DNA from: Acidobacteriota bacterium
Lineage (GTDB): Bacteria; Acidobacteriota; Vicinamibacteria; Vicinamibacterales; UBA8438
Length of the DNA: 64,000 nucleotides
Reading direction: 5' to 3'
NCBI GenBank assembly: GCA_009838525.1
Contig: VXRJ01000035.1
Coordinates: 207,475 to 271,474, forward strand
Shown here one piece after another: positions 33,944 through 42,429 of the stretch (the stretch's first letter is position 1; every line of letters begins with the position of its first letter). A model generated the notes under the pieces. It had not been told where the DNA came from. It saw nothing but the letters and a program-made list of their open reading frames with translations, and did no database searches. Made by a program: the position numbers and the translations under genes.

Positions 33944-35581
33944 GTGCAACGCGACCTGGCCGCGCTGACGGCGCGCGAGTTCGACCTGCTCGTCGTCGGC
34001 GGCGGGGTCTACGGCGCGTTTGCCTTCTGGGACGCGACGCTGCGCGGACTGTCGGCGGCGTTGATCGATCGGGGCGACATCGGTTCCGGCACTTCGTTCA
34101 ACAGCGCGAAGACGATACATAGCGGCGTCCGCGTGCTGCAGAGCGGCAACCTGGTCCTGCTGCGCCGGTTCGCGCGCGAGCGGCGCGCGCTGATGCGAAT
34201 CGCTCCGCATCTTGTCCGGCCGCTCCCCTTCGTGCTGCCCGCCGGCGGCGGGATTACCGGGCACCGCCTGCTGCTCCGCGCCTACTTCGCGCTCAGCGAT
34301 CGGCTGACGCGCGGGATGAACGACGGCGGCCCCGAAGATCCGGCCTCGCGCCTCCCTCCGAGCCGCCTGCTGTCGCGCGACGAGTGTCTCCGGCTCAATC
34401 CGCTGATCGATCCGGGCCGCGTTGCCGGAGGAATCGAGTGGTTCGACGGCCAGATGCGCAACGGTGACAGGCTGCATTTCTCGGCCGTTGCCTCCGCCGT
34501 GGAGCGGGGCGCCGTGGCGGCGAACTACGTCGAGGCGGACGGTGCGCTGAGGCGCGGGGAAGACGTTGCCGGCGTGCACGTCATCGATCGCCTGACCGGC
34601 GACCGGTTCGAAATCCGCGCTCGCGTTGTGCTCAACGCGGCCGGGCCGTGGGCGCCTGGCCTCAATGGCCGTCTGGCCGACGGCGCATCCGGCGCGCTGC
34701 ATCCGCGGCTGTCGAAAGCGATGAATCTGGTGATTGGCTCGCCGCTCCGGGGGACGCATGCCGTGGCCGGATCCGCGCGCGGCCGGTTGTTCTTCGTGGC
34801 GCCGTGGCGGGAAGTCGCCATAGTCGGGACCAGCCATGACCGGCACGCTGGCGGTCCCGGCGCGCTGGCGCTCGAACGGACGGAGATTGACCGGTTCATC
34901 GACGACGTGCGCGAAGCCTTCCCGGCGCTGCCCCTCCGGATCGATGACGTTCGCCTGGTGCACCGCGGCCTGTTGCCGGCGGCGCCCGGCGGGGATGGCT
35001 TGCAACTGGCGACGGCAAGTGCGGTGATCGATCACCGTCGGGACGCCATTCACGGGCTGGTCAGCCTGCTCGGCGTCCGGTACACCACGGCGCGCGAGAC
35101 GGCCGAACGGGCGGTCGACGCGGTCGTCGATCAGGTGGGTCGCACCGTCGAACCCTGCCGCACGGCGACGACCCCGCTCGCCGGCGGCGACATTCCGGAC
35201 GTCGACGCGTTCGTGCGCGACGCCGCCGCGGAGGGGGAGGGCGCGGAGCCGGCCGAACTGCGCCGCCGCCTGGCGCGCACGTATGGCACGCGCTACGAAG
35301 CACTGGCGGCGGAGTTGTCGGCATCGCCGGAGGCGCGTGCGCCGCTCAGTCCCACGTGCGCCGTCACCGTCGGCGAGGTGCGTCACGCCGTCCGCGAGGA
35401 GATGGCGTTGCGGCTCTCGGATGTCCTGCTGCGGAGGACGGAAGCGGGATCGGCGGGCGATCCGGGAGACGAGGCGGTCGCGGCCGCCGCGCGAGTCATG
35501 GCTGGCGAGCTGGCGTGGACTCCGGCGCAGGTGGAGCGCGAAGTCACGGACCTGCGTCGCGTCTATCAGCTTCCCGACTGA
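33944..35581 (+). CDS. FAD-dependent oxidoreductase, glycerol-3-phosphate dehydrogenase (GlpD/GlpA)-like
   Basis: 545 residues. FAD-binding FDLLVVGGGVYGAF (13-26), IDRGDIGSGTSFNSAKTIHSGVRVLQ (the GlpD SxNSxKxxHGG-like segment), then WFDGQMRN, VLNAAGPWAPG, KAMNLVIGS and LLGVRYTTARETAERAVD, all in the order of the GlpD/GlpA family. The C-terminal helical part (TPAQVEREVTDLRRVY) matches the DAO_C domain. It would oxidise sn-glycerol-3-phosphate to DHAP at the membrane face and pass electrons to quinone, but the N-terminal HGG is HSG, and a relative acting on another glycerol-type sugar is possible. The 3' end overlaps the convergent asnB-like gene by 16 bp. Confidence 0.75.
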   Translation: MQRDLAALTAREFDLLVVGGGVYGAFAFWDATLRGLSAALIDRGDIGSGTSFNSAKTIHSGVRVLQSGNLVLLRRFARERRALMRIAPHLVRPLPFVLPAGGGITGHRLLLRAYFALSDRLTRGMNDGGPEDPASRLPPSRLLSRDECLRLNPLIDPGRVAGGIEWFDGQMRNGDRLHFSAVASAVERGAVAANYVEADGALRRGEDVAGVHVIDRLTGDRFEIRARVVLNAAGPWAPGLNGRLADGASGALHPRLSKAMNLVIGSPLRGTHAVAGSARGRLFFVAPWREVAIVGTSHDRHAGGPGALALERTEIDRFIDDVREAFPALPLRIDDVRLVHRGLLPAAPGGDGLQLATASAVIDHRRDAIHGLVSLLGVRYTTARETAERAVDAVVDQVGRTVEPCRTATTPLAGGDIPDVDAFVRDAAAEGEGAEPAELRRRLARTYGTRYEALAAELSASPEARAPLSPTCAVTVGEVRHAVREEMALRLSDVLLRRTEAGSAGDPGDEAVAAAARVMAGELAWTPAQVEREVTDLRRVYQLPD

Positions 35582-37479
35582 GGCGGATCGATCGTCGCCT
35601 GCGCCCAGCGCTCTAGCACCATCAGGCTGAACAGCAGGTGAGCGTGGTTCTCGCGCCCCGCGGTGTGTTCCGCGATCCTGCCGGCGACCGCCCCCGGCTC
35701 GATCCAGCCTCGGCGGGCGAGCCGTTCCGGCGACAGCAGATCGTGCATCAACGGCGCGAGCTCCCGCTTCAGCCAGTTCTTCATCGGGATGCTGAAGCCC
35801 TCCTTCGGCCGGCGCAGAATGGAAGCGGGCAGCCGATCCGCGAACGCGCGCTTCAGGATGAACTTCCGCTCCGCGCCGCGCACCTTCAGGTGGCCCGGCA
35901 TCGACCCGGCCAGCTCGAGCACCTCCGTATCGAGGAACGGCGCGCGCGTTTCGAGCGAAGCCGCCATGCTCATGCGGTCGACCTTTACCAGAATGTCGTC
36001 GGACAGGAAGATCCGAAGGTCGGTGTAGAGCTGCCGGTTCAGGAGGTCGCCGCCGCCGAACGCGCCGAGCGCGTCGCGCACCGGGCGGTACGACTCCGCG
36101 CCGGCAAGCGCGTCACGAAGTGCCGGGGTGTACAGGGTTCGCTTGGCTTCCGGCGAAACGTACGTCATCCAGCGGTAGTGCCCGATGTCGGCCGGCGCGT
36201 CCGCGATACCGGCCGTGAACCGCTTCAGCTTGTTCACCAGGCCCTTCTTCTGTTCGCGCGGAGGCAGGTGGGCCGCCGCTGCGGCAATCGCGCGCAGTGC
36301 GCCGTCCGGCGCGACTGCCGCGAGACGTCGGGCCAGGCGATCCGCGGCGTAGGTGTCGTAGCCGCCGAACAGCTCGTCTCCGCCGTCGCCCGAAAGCGCC
36401 ACCGTCACGTGCTCGCGCGCGATGGTCGAGATCAGATACGTGGGGAAGAGCGAGACGTCGGCGAAGGGCTCGTCGAGGTGGACGATCAACTGATCGAACA
36501 GCGCCGCGATGTCAGGCTGGACCATCCCTTCCCGGTGATGCGTGCCGAATCGCTCCGCAATCAGCCGGGCATGCGGCAACTCGTTGTAGCTGCCATCGGC
36601 AAAGCCCATGCTGAAGGTGTTGACCGGGCTGTTGGTCCGCTGGGCCGCCTCGCGCATGCAGGCTACCACCACGCTCGAGTCGATGCCGCCCGATAGAAAC
36701 GCCCCGAGCGGGACGTCCGACATCATCTGGCGCTCGACGGCCCGTTCCAGGGTCTCGCGCAGGGCCGCGGCCGCGTCGTCGTCGCTCCAGTTGCGGGGCG
36801 CGATCGCGGCGGCGTCCCAGTACGGGGCAATCTTGAGTTCGCCCGCGCGCCAGGTGAGTGCGTGAGCGGCGGGCAGCCGCCGGATCGCGGCGAAGATCGT
36901 GCGGGGCGATGGGACGTACTCGTAGGTCAGGAACTGATCCAGCGCTTCGAGATCCACCTCGCGCGAGACGTCCGGACAGGCGAGCAGCGCCTTGATCTCG
37001 GACGCGATCACCAGGCCGTCCGGGGTCTCGGCATAGTAGAGCGGCTTCTCGCCCGCCCGGTCGCGCGCCGCCCACAGCGTCCCGGCGCGAGCGTCCCAGA
37101 GCGCGATGGCGAACATGCCGTGGATTCGCTCCAGGCAGTTTGTCCCCCACGCCTCGTAGGCGTGCAGCACCGCTTCGATGTCGCTGCTGCTCCGGAACAC
37201 ATGGCCGTGCGCGACGAGGTCGGCGCGGAGTTCCGCGTGGTTGTAGATCTCCCCGTTTCCGACCAGGTGGACCGTGCCGTCCTCGTTCGTGAACGGTTGC
37301 CCGCCGCCGGCGACGTCGATGATTGACAGGCGGCGCATGCCGAGCCCGGCCCCCGGCAACGCGACCTGACCGGCGTCGTCCGGCCCGCGGTGGCGCAGTG
37401 TCGCGACCATCGCGGCCAGGCGGTCCGCCGGCGTGGGGCGTTCCGGGTCGCGGGCGACGATGCCGGCAATGCCGCACAT
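35566..37479 (-). CDS. Asparagine synthetase B-type glutamine amidotransferase
   Basis: 637 residues. Cys2 (MCGIAGIV) is the glutaminase nucleophile; RRLSIIDVAGGGQPF and GNGEIYNHAELR belong to the class II amidotransferase domain (1-~200). The synthetase domain has the PP-loop LSGGIDSSVV and SGDGGDELFGGYDTYAADRLAR (ATP/Asp site), and the C-terminal FSIPMKNWL. It matches AsnB and equally the amidotransferases of exopolysaccharide loci that amidate sugar acids. Its place among glycan genes, with no other amino acid genes, makes the second reading attractive. The lipoprotein gene at 37550 is divergent, 70 bp away. Confidence 0.85.
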   Translation of the reverse strand: MCGIAGIVARDPERPTPADRLAAMVATLRHRGPDDAGQVALPGAGLGMRRLSIIDVAGGGQPFTNEDGTVHLVGNGEIYNHAELRADLVAHGHVFRSSSDIEAVLHAYEAWGTNCLERIHGMFAIALWDARAGTLWAARDRAGEKPLYYAETPDGLVIASEIKALLACPDVSREVDLEALDQFLTYEYVPSPRTIFAAIRRLPAAHALTWRAGELKIAPYWDAAAIAPRNWSDDDAAAALRETLERAVERQMMSDVPLGAFLSGGIDSSVVVACMREAAQRTNSPVNTFSMGFADGSYNELPHARLIAERFGTHHREGMVQPDIAALFDQLIVHLDEPFADVSLFPTYLISTIAREHVTVALSGDGGDELFGGYDTYAADRLARRLAAVAPDGALRAIAAAAAHLPPREQKKGLVNKLKRFTAGIADAPADIGHYRWMTYVSPEAKRTLYTPALRDALAGAESYRPVRDALGAFGGGDLLNRQLYTDLRIFLSDDILVKVDRMSMAASLETRAPFLDTEVLELAGSMPGHLKVRGAERKFILKRAFADRLPASILRRPKEGFSIPMKNWLKRELAPLMHDLLSPERLARRGWIEPGAVAGRIAEHTAGRENHAHLLFSLMVLERWAQATIDPPQSGS

Positions 37480-37519
37480 GGAGTGGTGGCAGAGGAGGAA
37501 GGGGTTCGGAGGAAGAGGC

Positions 37520-37525
37520 TACAAT
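37520..37525 (+). promoter_or_regulatory. -10-like TACAAT upstream of the acetylation-locus lipoprotein gene
   Basis: TACAAT lies 24 nt before ATG 37550, predicting a leader of about 18 nt. No well-spaced -35 was found. Confidence 0.35.
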
Positions 37526-37549
37526 GAATTCAGATTTCCCCGCCAACCG

Positions 37550-39109
37550 ATGCTGACCGCCGCGACGATGGACGACGACTCGACGGTGGGGCTCCGCCGC
37601 ATCTTCTTCGCGATCCTGCTTGTCGTCGTTCCTGGGCTGTCGGGTTGCACGGCCCCGACAGAAGAAGTCGCGGCGCCCGAGCCCTCGGCGGTGGAGACCA
37701 TGGCGATGGAGGCGCCGGCGGGGGAGCCGGCGGTGACGGAAGCGCCTGACGCCGAATCCGTGGAGAGTCGATCCGCGCCGCCTGCCGGGGCGCAGCCCCC
37801 TCGCGATACGCTGCACCTGCGGGTCGCCTGGACGCGCGACGTGGGTGACGGCACCGACTTCGTCAGCCTCGGCGACCGTCTGCGGCTGATGACGTACGAC
37901 TCGCTCGACGGCATCGGCGAGCGGTCGCTGCTTCCCGAAACGGCCAGTTTCGCGAAACCGCTCATCGCGCCGTCGGGCGACTCGGTTGTGTTCACGATGC
38001 GGCGCCAGGGCGTCGTTTACGCCATCAACTGGGATGGCTCCGGCCTGCGGCGGGTCGCCGAGGGATTCGGTCTCGACGTCTGGTCCGATCCGACCGACGG
38101 TGTCGAATGGGCCTACGTCGGCGTCGACGAGCGGCCGACGGATCCTCCGTCGTATCCCGCCATTCGCCGCTATCGCCTGGATGATCCGTCGGTCAGTGAG
38201 ACGGTCTGGGATGCGCAGCCGGTCTCCGGTGACAGCTTCCAGTTGTCGGCAGACGGACGGACTGCGGCGGCGCTCCTGCCCTGGCCGTCGGCGGGCGTGA
38301 TCGATTTTGCGGCGGGTACGTGGCGGGAGCTGGGCGAGGGTTGCTGGACGGCCTTTTCTCCCGGCCGGACGCCACTCTGCTGGTTCTTCGACGGCGCCCA
38401 CCGCAACGTGACGGTGGTCAACCTCGACGGCGAGGAGCGCTGGACGATCCCGATGAATGACGACCCTCGTTTCGGCGGCTACGAGGTGTACCACCCGCGC
38501 TGGACCAACGATCCGCGCGCGATCGTGCTGACCGGCCCGTATTCGGTCGGGACGCGCGTCAACAAGATCCGGGCCGGCGGCCGCCAGGTGGAGGTGCATG
38601 TCGGCATCCTGAACGAGTCCATGACGGCCGTGGAGTCCTGGCGGCAGGTGACGGAGAACGATGCCGCCGACTTCTATCCGGATGCGTGGATCGCGCCGGG
38701 TGGGTTGCCGGCCCCGCGGGGCGGCGCCGCGCCGGCGACGGTGGCCGATCGCGCGCCGGACGGCGCCGCGGCCAGCGTGGTCGTTTCGGTGCGCGTCCGC
38801 GAAGACGTTCCGCTGCCGACGCCGCAGTCGATCTCGCCCTACCGCGAGGGGTTGCTGGCCATCGAGTACGACGTGGTGGAAGTGCTCGAAGGCGACCTCG
38901 ACGTGCCGGTTGTCGCGGTTGCGCACTGGGTCATTCGCGATGGGGAGACGCTGGCCGACGCGACGCGGCCGGCTGGAGAGACGTACCGCCTGAACCTCGC
39001 GCAGTACGACGCGCGGCGCGAGCTGGAAGGGAAGCGGCTGGTGATGGGCACGCGGGACCTGACCCTGCCGCTCTTCTACGATACGGAGTCGGGAGCGCCC
39101 GCACCCTGA
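37550..39109 (+). CDS. Lipoprotein with propeller-like body and a C-domain shared with 42429 product
   Basis: 519 residues from ATG 37550 (ATG 37568 also possible). Lipoprotein signal with lipobox LSGC (Cys about 33). After an acidic Pro/Glu/Ala linker (35-85) the body has TolB/WD40-like repeating segments (FAKPLIAPSGDSVVFTMRRQG, VTENDAADFYPDAW) that read like a six-bladed propeller. The C-terminal ~95 residues (SPYREGLLAIEYDVVEVLEGDLDVPVVAVAHWVI...YRLNLAQYDARRELEGKRL) align with the C-terminus of the AlgX-like protein at 42429. It opens the O-acetylation locus, 11 nt ahead of the AlgX-like gene at 39121. Not recognised as a known family. Confidence 0.65.
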   Translation: MLTAATMDDDSTVGLRRIFFAILLVVVPGLSGCTAPTEEVAAPEPSAVETMAMEAPAGEPAVTEAPDAESVESRSAPPAGAQPPRDTLHLRVAWTRDVGDGTDFVSLGDRLRLMTYDSLDGIGERSLLPETASFAKPLIAPSGDSVVFTMRRQGVVYAINWDGSGLRRVAEGFGLDVWSDPTDGVEWAYVGVDERPTDPPSYPAIRRYRLDDPSVSETVWDAQPVSGDSFQLSADGRTAAALLPWPSAGVIDFAAGTWRELGEGCWTAFSPGRTPLCWFFDGAHRNVTVVNLDGEERWTIPMNDDPRFGGYEVYHPRWTNDPRAIVLTGPYSVGTRVNKIRAGGRQVEVHVGILNESMTAVESWRQVTENDAADFYPDAWIAPGGLPAPRGGAAPATVADRAPDGAAASVVVSVRVREDVPLPTPQSISPYREGLLAIEYDVVEVLEGDLDVPVVAVAHWVIRDGETLADATRPAGETYRLNLAQYDARRELEGKRLVMGTRDLTLPLFYDTESGAPAP

Positions 39110-39120
39110 GAGCTACCGTC

Positions 39121-40224
39121 ATGCGCGTGCGATTGTCCGCGAGTCTCACCGCTGCGACGATTGCCGCCGCCACGGCGTGCGCGCCGGCGCCGGCCGAACT
39201 GGGCGACGTCCTTCCACGGTTCCAGGAGACGGCCCGCGCGCTGGCGGCCGGCGCCGACGCGGACGGACGGACGACGGTCTCCGGCCTCGACGGCTGGCTG
39301 TTCTTCGGACCCGAGCTCCGCCACGCCTCGGTCGGTCCCTTCTGGGGGTCGGACGCGGCCGCCGTGAGCCGCGCGCGCGACCCGGAGGCGGCCGATCCAC
39401 TGGCCGCGATACTCGATTTCCGGGCCCAGTTGCGGGAACTGGGCGTGGAGTTGATCGTCATGCCGGTGCCGGCGAAGAGCGTCATCTATCCCGATCAACT
39501 GGCCGCGGAGCTGTCGGACCTGTCGTCGCCGCCACGCCTCGATCCGGACCACGTCGTGTTCTACACGCTGCTGCGCCAGCAGGGCGTGGAGGTGCTCGAC
39601 CTGACGGAGCGCTTCCTCCAGGTGCGGAACCACCCGCGAGGGCCGCTTTACTGCCTTCGTGATAGCCACTGGTCGGGAGTCGGCTGCGCGGTGGCCAGCG
39701 CGCAGCTCGCCGGCGCCCTGCTGTCGCGGTCGTGGTACGGCGCGCCGCCGGGAGACGCACCGCATATTGCGGACTGGCGCCCGGTGACGATCACTGGCGA
39801 TCTCGAGCGCGAGGCGACCGACGGCGTGACCGGCGAGACGCTTCAGATGCGGTCGATCAGCGTCGCGGGCGGGGCGGACGGCGCATCAGGCCCGCGGCCC
39901 GAACCGGATCCGAACAGCCCGGTCGTTCTGCTCGGCGACAGCCACAACCTGGTCTTTCACGCTGGCGATGACATGCACGCGACGGACGGCGGTCTGCCGG
40001 AACAGCTCGCCTTCGAGCTGGGCTTCCCCGTCGACGTGGTCGCCGTTCGGGGTTCCGCGTCAACTGCCGCCCGCGTGAACCTGTTGCGCCGCGCGCAGGC
40101 CGATCCCACCTACTGGGAGCGGAAGCGAATGGTGATCTGGGTCTTTTCGGTGCGCGAGTTCACGGAGGGAGACGGCTGGCCGCTCATTCCGATTCGGCCG
40201 GATCCTCCCGGCGATTCCGGATAA
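39121..40224 (+). CDS. AlgX/AlgJ-like SGNH acetyltransferase protein
   Basis: 367 residues with a lipoprotein-like signal (TACAP, Cys about 20). The core LSGLDGWLFFGPELRH-type start, VIVMPVPAKSVIYPDQL, D181-S-H183-W and G272-D273-S274-H275 carry the Asp/His and Ser of AlgX/AlgJ-type SGNH acetylesterases; note Ser-His adjacent in GDSH. In alginate systems these enzymes complete O-acetylation with AlgI. The gene is 11 nt after the lipoprotein gene. Its 3' end overlaps the convergent acyltransferase gene by 41 bp. Polymer unknown, as no alginate synthase was seen. Confidence 0.75.
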   Translation: MRVRLSASLTAATIAAATACAPAPAELGDVLPRFQETARALAAGADADGRTTVSGLDGWLFFGPELRHASVGPFWGSDAAAVSRARDPEAADPLAAILDFRAQLRELGVELIVMPVPAKSVIYPDQLAAELSDLSSPPRLDPDHVVFYTLLRQQGVEVLDLTERFLQVRNHPRGPLYCLRDSHWSGVGCAVASAQLAGALLSRSWYGAPPGDAPHIADWRPVTITGDLEREATDGVTGETLQMRSISVAGGADGASGPRPEPDPNSPVVLLGDSHNLVFHAGDDMHATDGGLPEQLAFELGFPVDVVAVRGSASTAARVNLLRRAQADPTYWERKRMVIWVFSVREFTEGDGWPLIPIRPDPPGDSG

Positions 40225-40975
40225 CCCGCGCCGGCACGCCGGCCGCGATTGCGTACGGGGCAATCGTCCCGCGCACCACCGCGCCAGCGCCGATGATGGC
40301 ATCACGCCCAACCCTCGCGCCGTCCGAGATGACGACGTGCGCGCCTAGCCAGACGTTGTCGTCCACATCGATTCCCTGCGCGATCCGGGCTTGCTGCAGC
40401 ACCGGAATGTCGGTCCGATCGTGGGCGTGGTCGCCACCTACCAGGTACGTATACGCGGCGACCAGCGCGTGCCGGCCAAGACGCACGCGGCCCCCGGAGA
40501 AGATCTCGCAGTTGAAGCCGATGTTGGCGTGATCGTCGATGACGATGTCACCGTTCTTGCAGCTCAGAATCGTGCCGCGGCCGATGAAGACCCCGCTGCC
40601 GATGTCGATGCCGCGGTTGTTCGTGCCCTTCGCGTCGAGACAGCAGTTGTCGTCGATCACGACGTCGTCGCCAATCCGGATCTTGTGCGGGTGCCGCAGG
40701 ACCACGTTGACGCCGAAGGTCACGTTGCGCCCCACGCGCCCGAGCAGCAACGGATACAGCTTCGACCGGAGCAGCAGTCCGAGGGCTCCCGGCAGCGCGC
40801 TGATCGCAGTGACGATCAGCTCGTACTTCACCAGCGCCCAGAGCCCGGGTCGCCCGACGACCAACGCCGCGTACCGCGCCGCTTTCGATCGCCCGGGCTC
40901 GAACAGCTCCTCCTGAATGTCCGTGATGCCGCCCCCCGATCCGGCGGGGGGGTCGGATTGGTTCCGTGTCGTCAC
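40184..40975 (-). CDS. Hexapeptide-repeat (left-handed beta-helix) acyltransferase
   Basis: 263 residues. About 95 residues N-terminal with a hydrophobic segment (LVKYELIVTAISALPGALGLLLRSKL), then [LIV]-G-x4 hexapeptide repeats (VTFGVNVVLRHPHKIRIGDDVVIDDNC; HANIGFNCEIFSG; DVDDNVWLGAHVVISDGARVGRDAIIGAGAVVRGTIAPYAIAAGVPARVIR). The GVPARVIR end is the usual family C-terminus. Acetyl- or other acyl-transfer to a sugar is likely. GTG start is preceded by TACGCT 11 nt up. It is divergent from the AlgI gene (35-bp gap), so three acylation functions cluster here. Confidence 0.8.
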   Translation of the reverse strand: MTTRNQSDPPAGSGGGITDIQEELFEPGRSKAARYAALVVGRPGLWALVKYELIVTAISALPGALGLLLRSKLYPLLLGRVGRNVTFGVNVVLRHPHKIRIGDDVVIDDNCCLDAKGTNNRGIDIGSGVFIGRGTILSCKNGDIVIDDHANIGFNCEIFSGGRVRLGRHALVAAYTYLVGGDHAHDRTDIPVLQQARIAQGIDVDDNVWLGAHVVISDGARVGRDAIIGAGAVVRGTIAPYAIAAGVPARVIRNRREDPAESE

Positions 40976-40986
40976 AGTTGGCGCAC

Positions 40987-40996
40987 AGCGTACACT
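40987..40996. promoter_or_regulatory. Divergent -10-like boxes between acyltransferase and AlgI genes
   Basis: Plus strand TACACT (40991-40996) is 14 nt from GTG 41011; minus strand TACGCT (40987-40992) is 11 nt from GTG 40975. They overlap in GTAC, giving a compact shared promoter. Both leaders would be only a few nucleotides. Confidence 0.4.
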
Positions 40997-41010
40997 GCAT
41001 CTAGCAGCCC

Positions 41011-42429
41011 GTGGTCTTCAGCTCCCACCTCTTTCTTCTCTATTTCCTGCCCGTCGCCCTGCTCGTCTACCACACCCTGCCGCGCCGCGGCCGCCACCTC
41101 GCCCTCGCGCTCCTCAGCTACACGTTCTACGGCTGGGCCAACCCCCTGTTCGTCGTCCTTTTGCTCGCGTCGACTGTGGTCGACTACGGCTGCGGGCTGG
41201 CGATCGCCGCCTCGGCCCGCGACGCCGCCGGCGCGCGCCGGCGGCGAGCGGCGGTTGCCGTCTCGGTCGTCACGAATCTCTCGCTGCTCGGCTTCTTCAA
41301 GTACTTCAACTTCGGCATTGACACGTTGAACGGCGTCGGCGCCGCTCTCGGCGCGGAGTGGCTCGGTCTCGACACGGCGCTCCGGGTGACGCTGCCGCTC
41401 GGCATCAGCTTCTACACGTTCCAGTCGATGAGCTACACGATCGACGTCGCCCGCGGTCATGCTGCGCCGCTGCGCAATTTCATCGACTTCGCCTGCTACG
41501 TGTCGCTGTTTCCGCAATTGGTGGCGGGGCCGATCATCCGGTTTGCCGAGATAGCCGATCAACTGGTTCAGCGCACGCACACGGCGGCGAAGTTCGCCCG
41601 CGGCGTGGCGTTCGTCAGCCTCGGCCTGGCCAAGAAGGTGCTGCTCGCGAACCCGTGCGGGCGGATCGCCGATCTGGCGTTCGACGCGGGATCCATCGCC
41701 ACCCTTGATGCCTGGCTCGGCCTGGTCGCGTATGCCTTTCAGATCTACTTCGACTTCAGCGGCTACTCCGACATGGCGATCGGCCTCGGACTGATGCTCG
41801 GCTTCGTCTTCCCGAAGAACTTCGACTCGCCGTATCGCGCGGAGTCGATCACCGAGTTCTGGCGCCGGTGGCACCTGTCGCTCTCTTCCTGGTTGCGCGA
41901 CTACCTGTACGTTCCCCTGGGCGGCAGCCGACGCGGGCCGCGGCGCACGTACATCAATCTCGCGATCGTGATGCTGCTGGGCGGCCTTTGGCATGGCGCC
42001 GCCTGGACGTTCGTCTGCTGGGGCGCCCTGCACGGCGGGCTGCTCGCGGCGGAGCGGTGGCGCGGCGGGTCGTTGTACGCGTTCCTGCCGGCGCCGTTGC
42101 GGCGCGGCGCGACCTTCGGCCTGGTGCTGCTGAGTTGGGTGCTGTTCCGGTCCGCGGACCTGGGCGCCGCCGCCGGCTATTTTCGGAGTCTGGCGGGACT
42201 GACGGCGGCAACCGATCAGGCGCGGCTGCTCGGGCAGGCGATCACTGAGCCGTACTCCCTCGTCGCGCTAACCTGCGCCGCCCTCGTCACCTGGGGTGCG
42301 CCGCAGACCTGGGACTGGACGCGCAACCTCACCGGGCCGAAGGCGGCAACCGCCGTCGGCCTGCTGCTCCTGGCCTGGGGCGTGCTCGCCACGCAGGCGC
42401 ACAACCCCTTCATCTACTTCATTTTCTGA
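41011..42429 (+). CDS. MBOAT O-acyltransferase, AlgI/PatA-like
   Basis: 472 residues with about eleven TM helices. Family features: MVFSSHLFLLYFLPVAL start (like AlgI), KYFNFGIDTLN, PLGISFYTFQSMSYTIDV, FPQLVAGPIIRFAEI, GLGLMLGFVFPKNFDSPYRAESITEFWRRWHLSLSSWLRDYLYVPLGG and the catalytic LWHGAAWTFVCWGALHGG with His328 and His341. It moves an acetyl group across the inner membrane to the AlgX/AlgJ-like partners for polymer acetylation. Start GTG by homology and by a -10 box nearby. Overlaps the next gene by 1 nt (TGATG). Confidence 0.9.
   Translation: MVFSSHLFLLYFLPVALLVYHTLPRRGRHLALALLSYTFYGWANPLFVVLLLASTVVDYGCGLAIAASARDAAGARRRRAAVAVSVVTNLSLLGFFKYFNFGIDTLNGVGAALGAEWLGLDTALRVTLPLGISFYTFQSMSYTIDVARGHAAPLRNFIDFACYVSLFPQLVAGPIIRFAEIADQLVQRTHTAAKFARGVAFVSLGLAKKVLLANPCGRIADLAFDAGSIATLDAWLGLVAYAFQIYFDFSGYSDMAIGLGLMLGFVFPKNFDSPYRAESITEFWRRWHLSLSSWLRDYLYVPLGGSRRGPRRTYINLAIVMLLGGLWHGAAWTFVCWGALHGGLLAAERWRGGSLYAFLPAPLRRGATFGLVLLSWVLFRSADLGAAAGYFRSLAGLTAATDQARLLGQAITEPYSLVALTCAALVTWGAPQTWDWTRNLTGPKAATAVGLLLLAWGVLATQAHNPFIYFIF

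Noticed and set aside
33920-35386. 488-residue minus-strand open frame
   Set aside because: Shadow of the GlpD-like gene; no conserved motif.
36512-38926. 804-residue minus-strand open frame
   Set aside because: Antisense to the lipoprotein gene and out of frame over asnB; only low-complexity Arg/His composition and no start signal.
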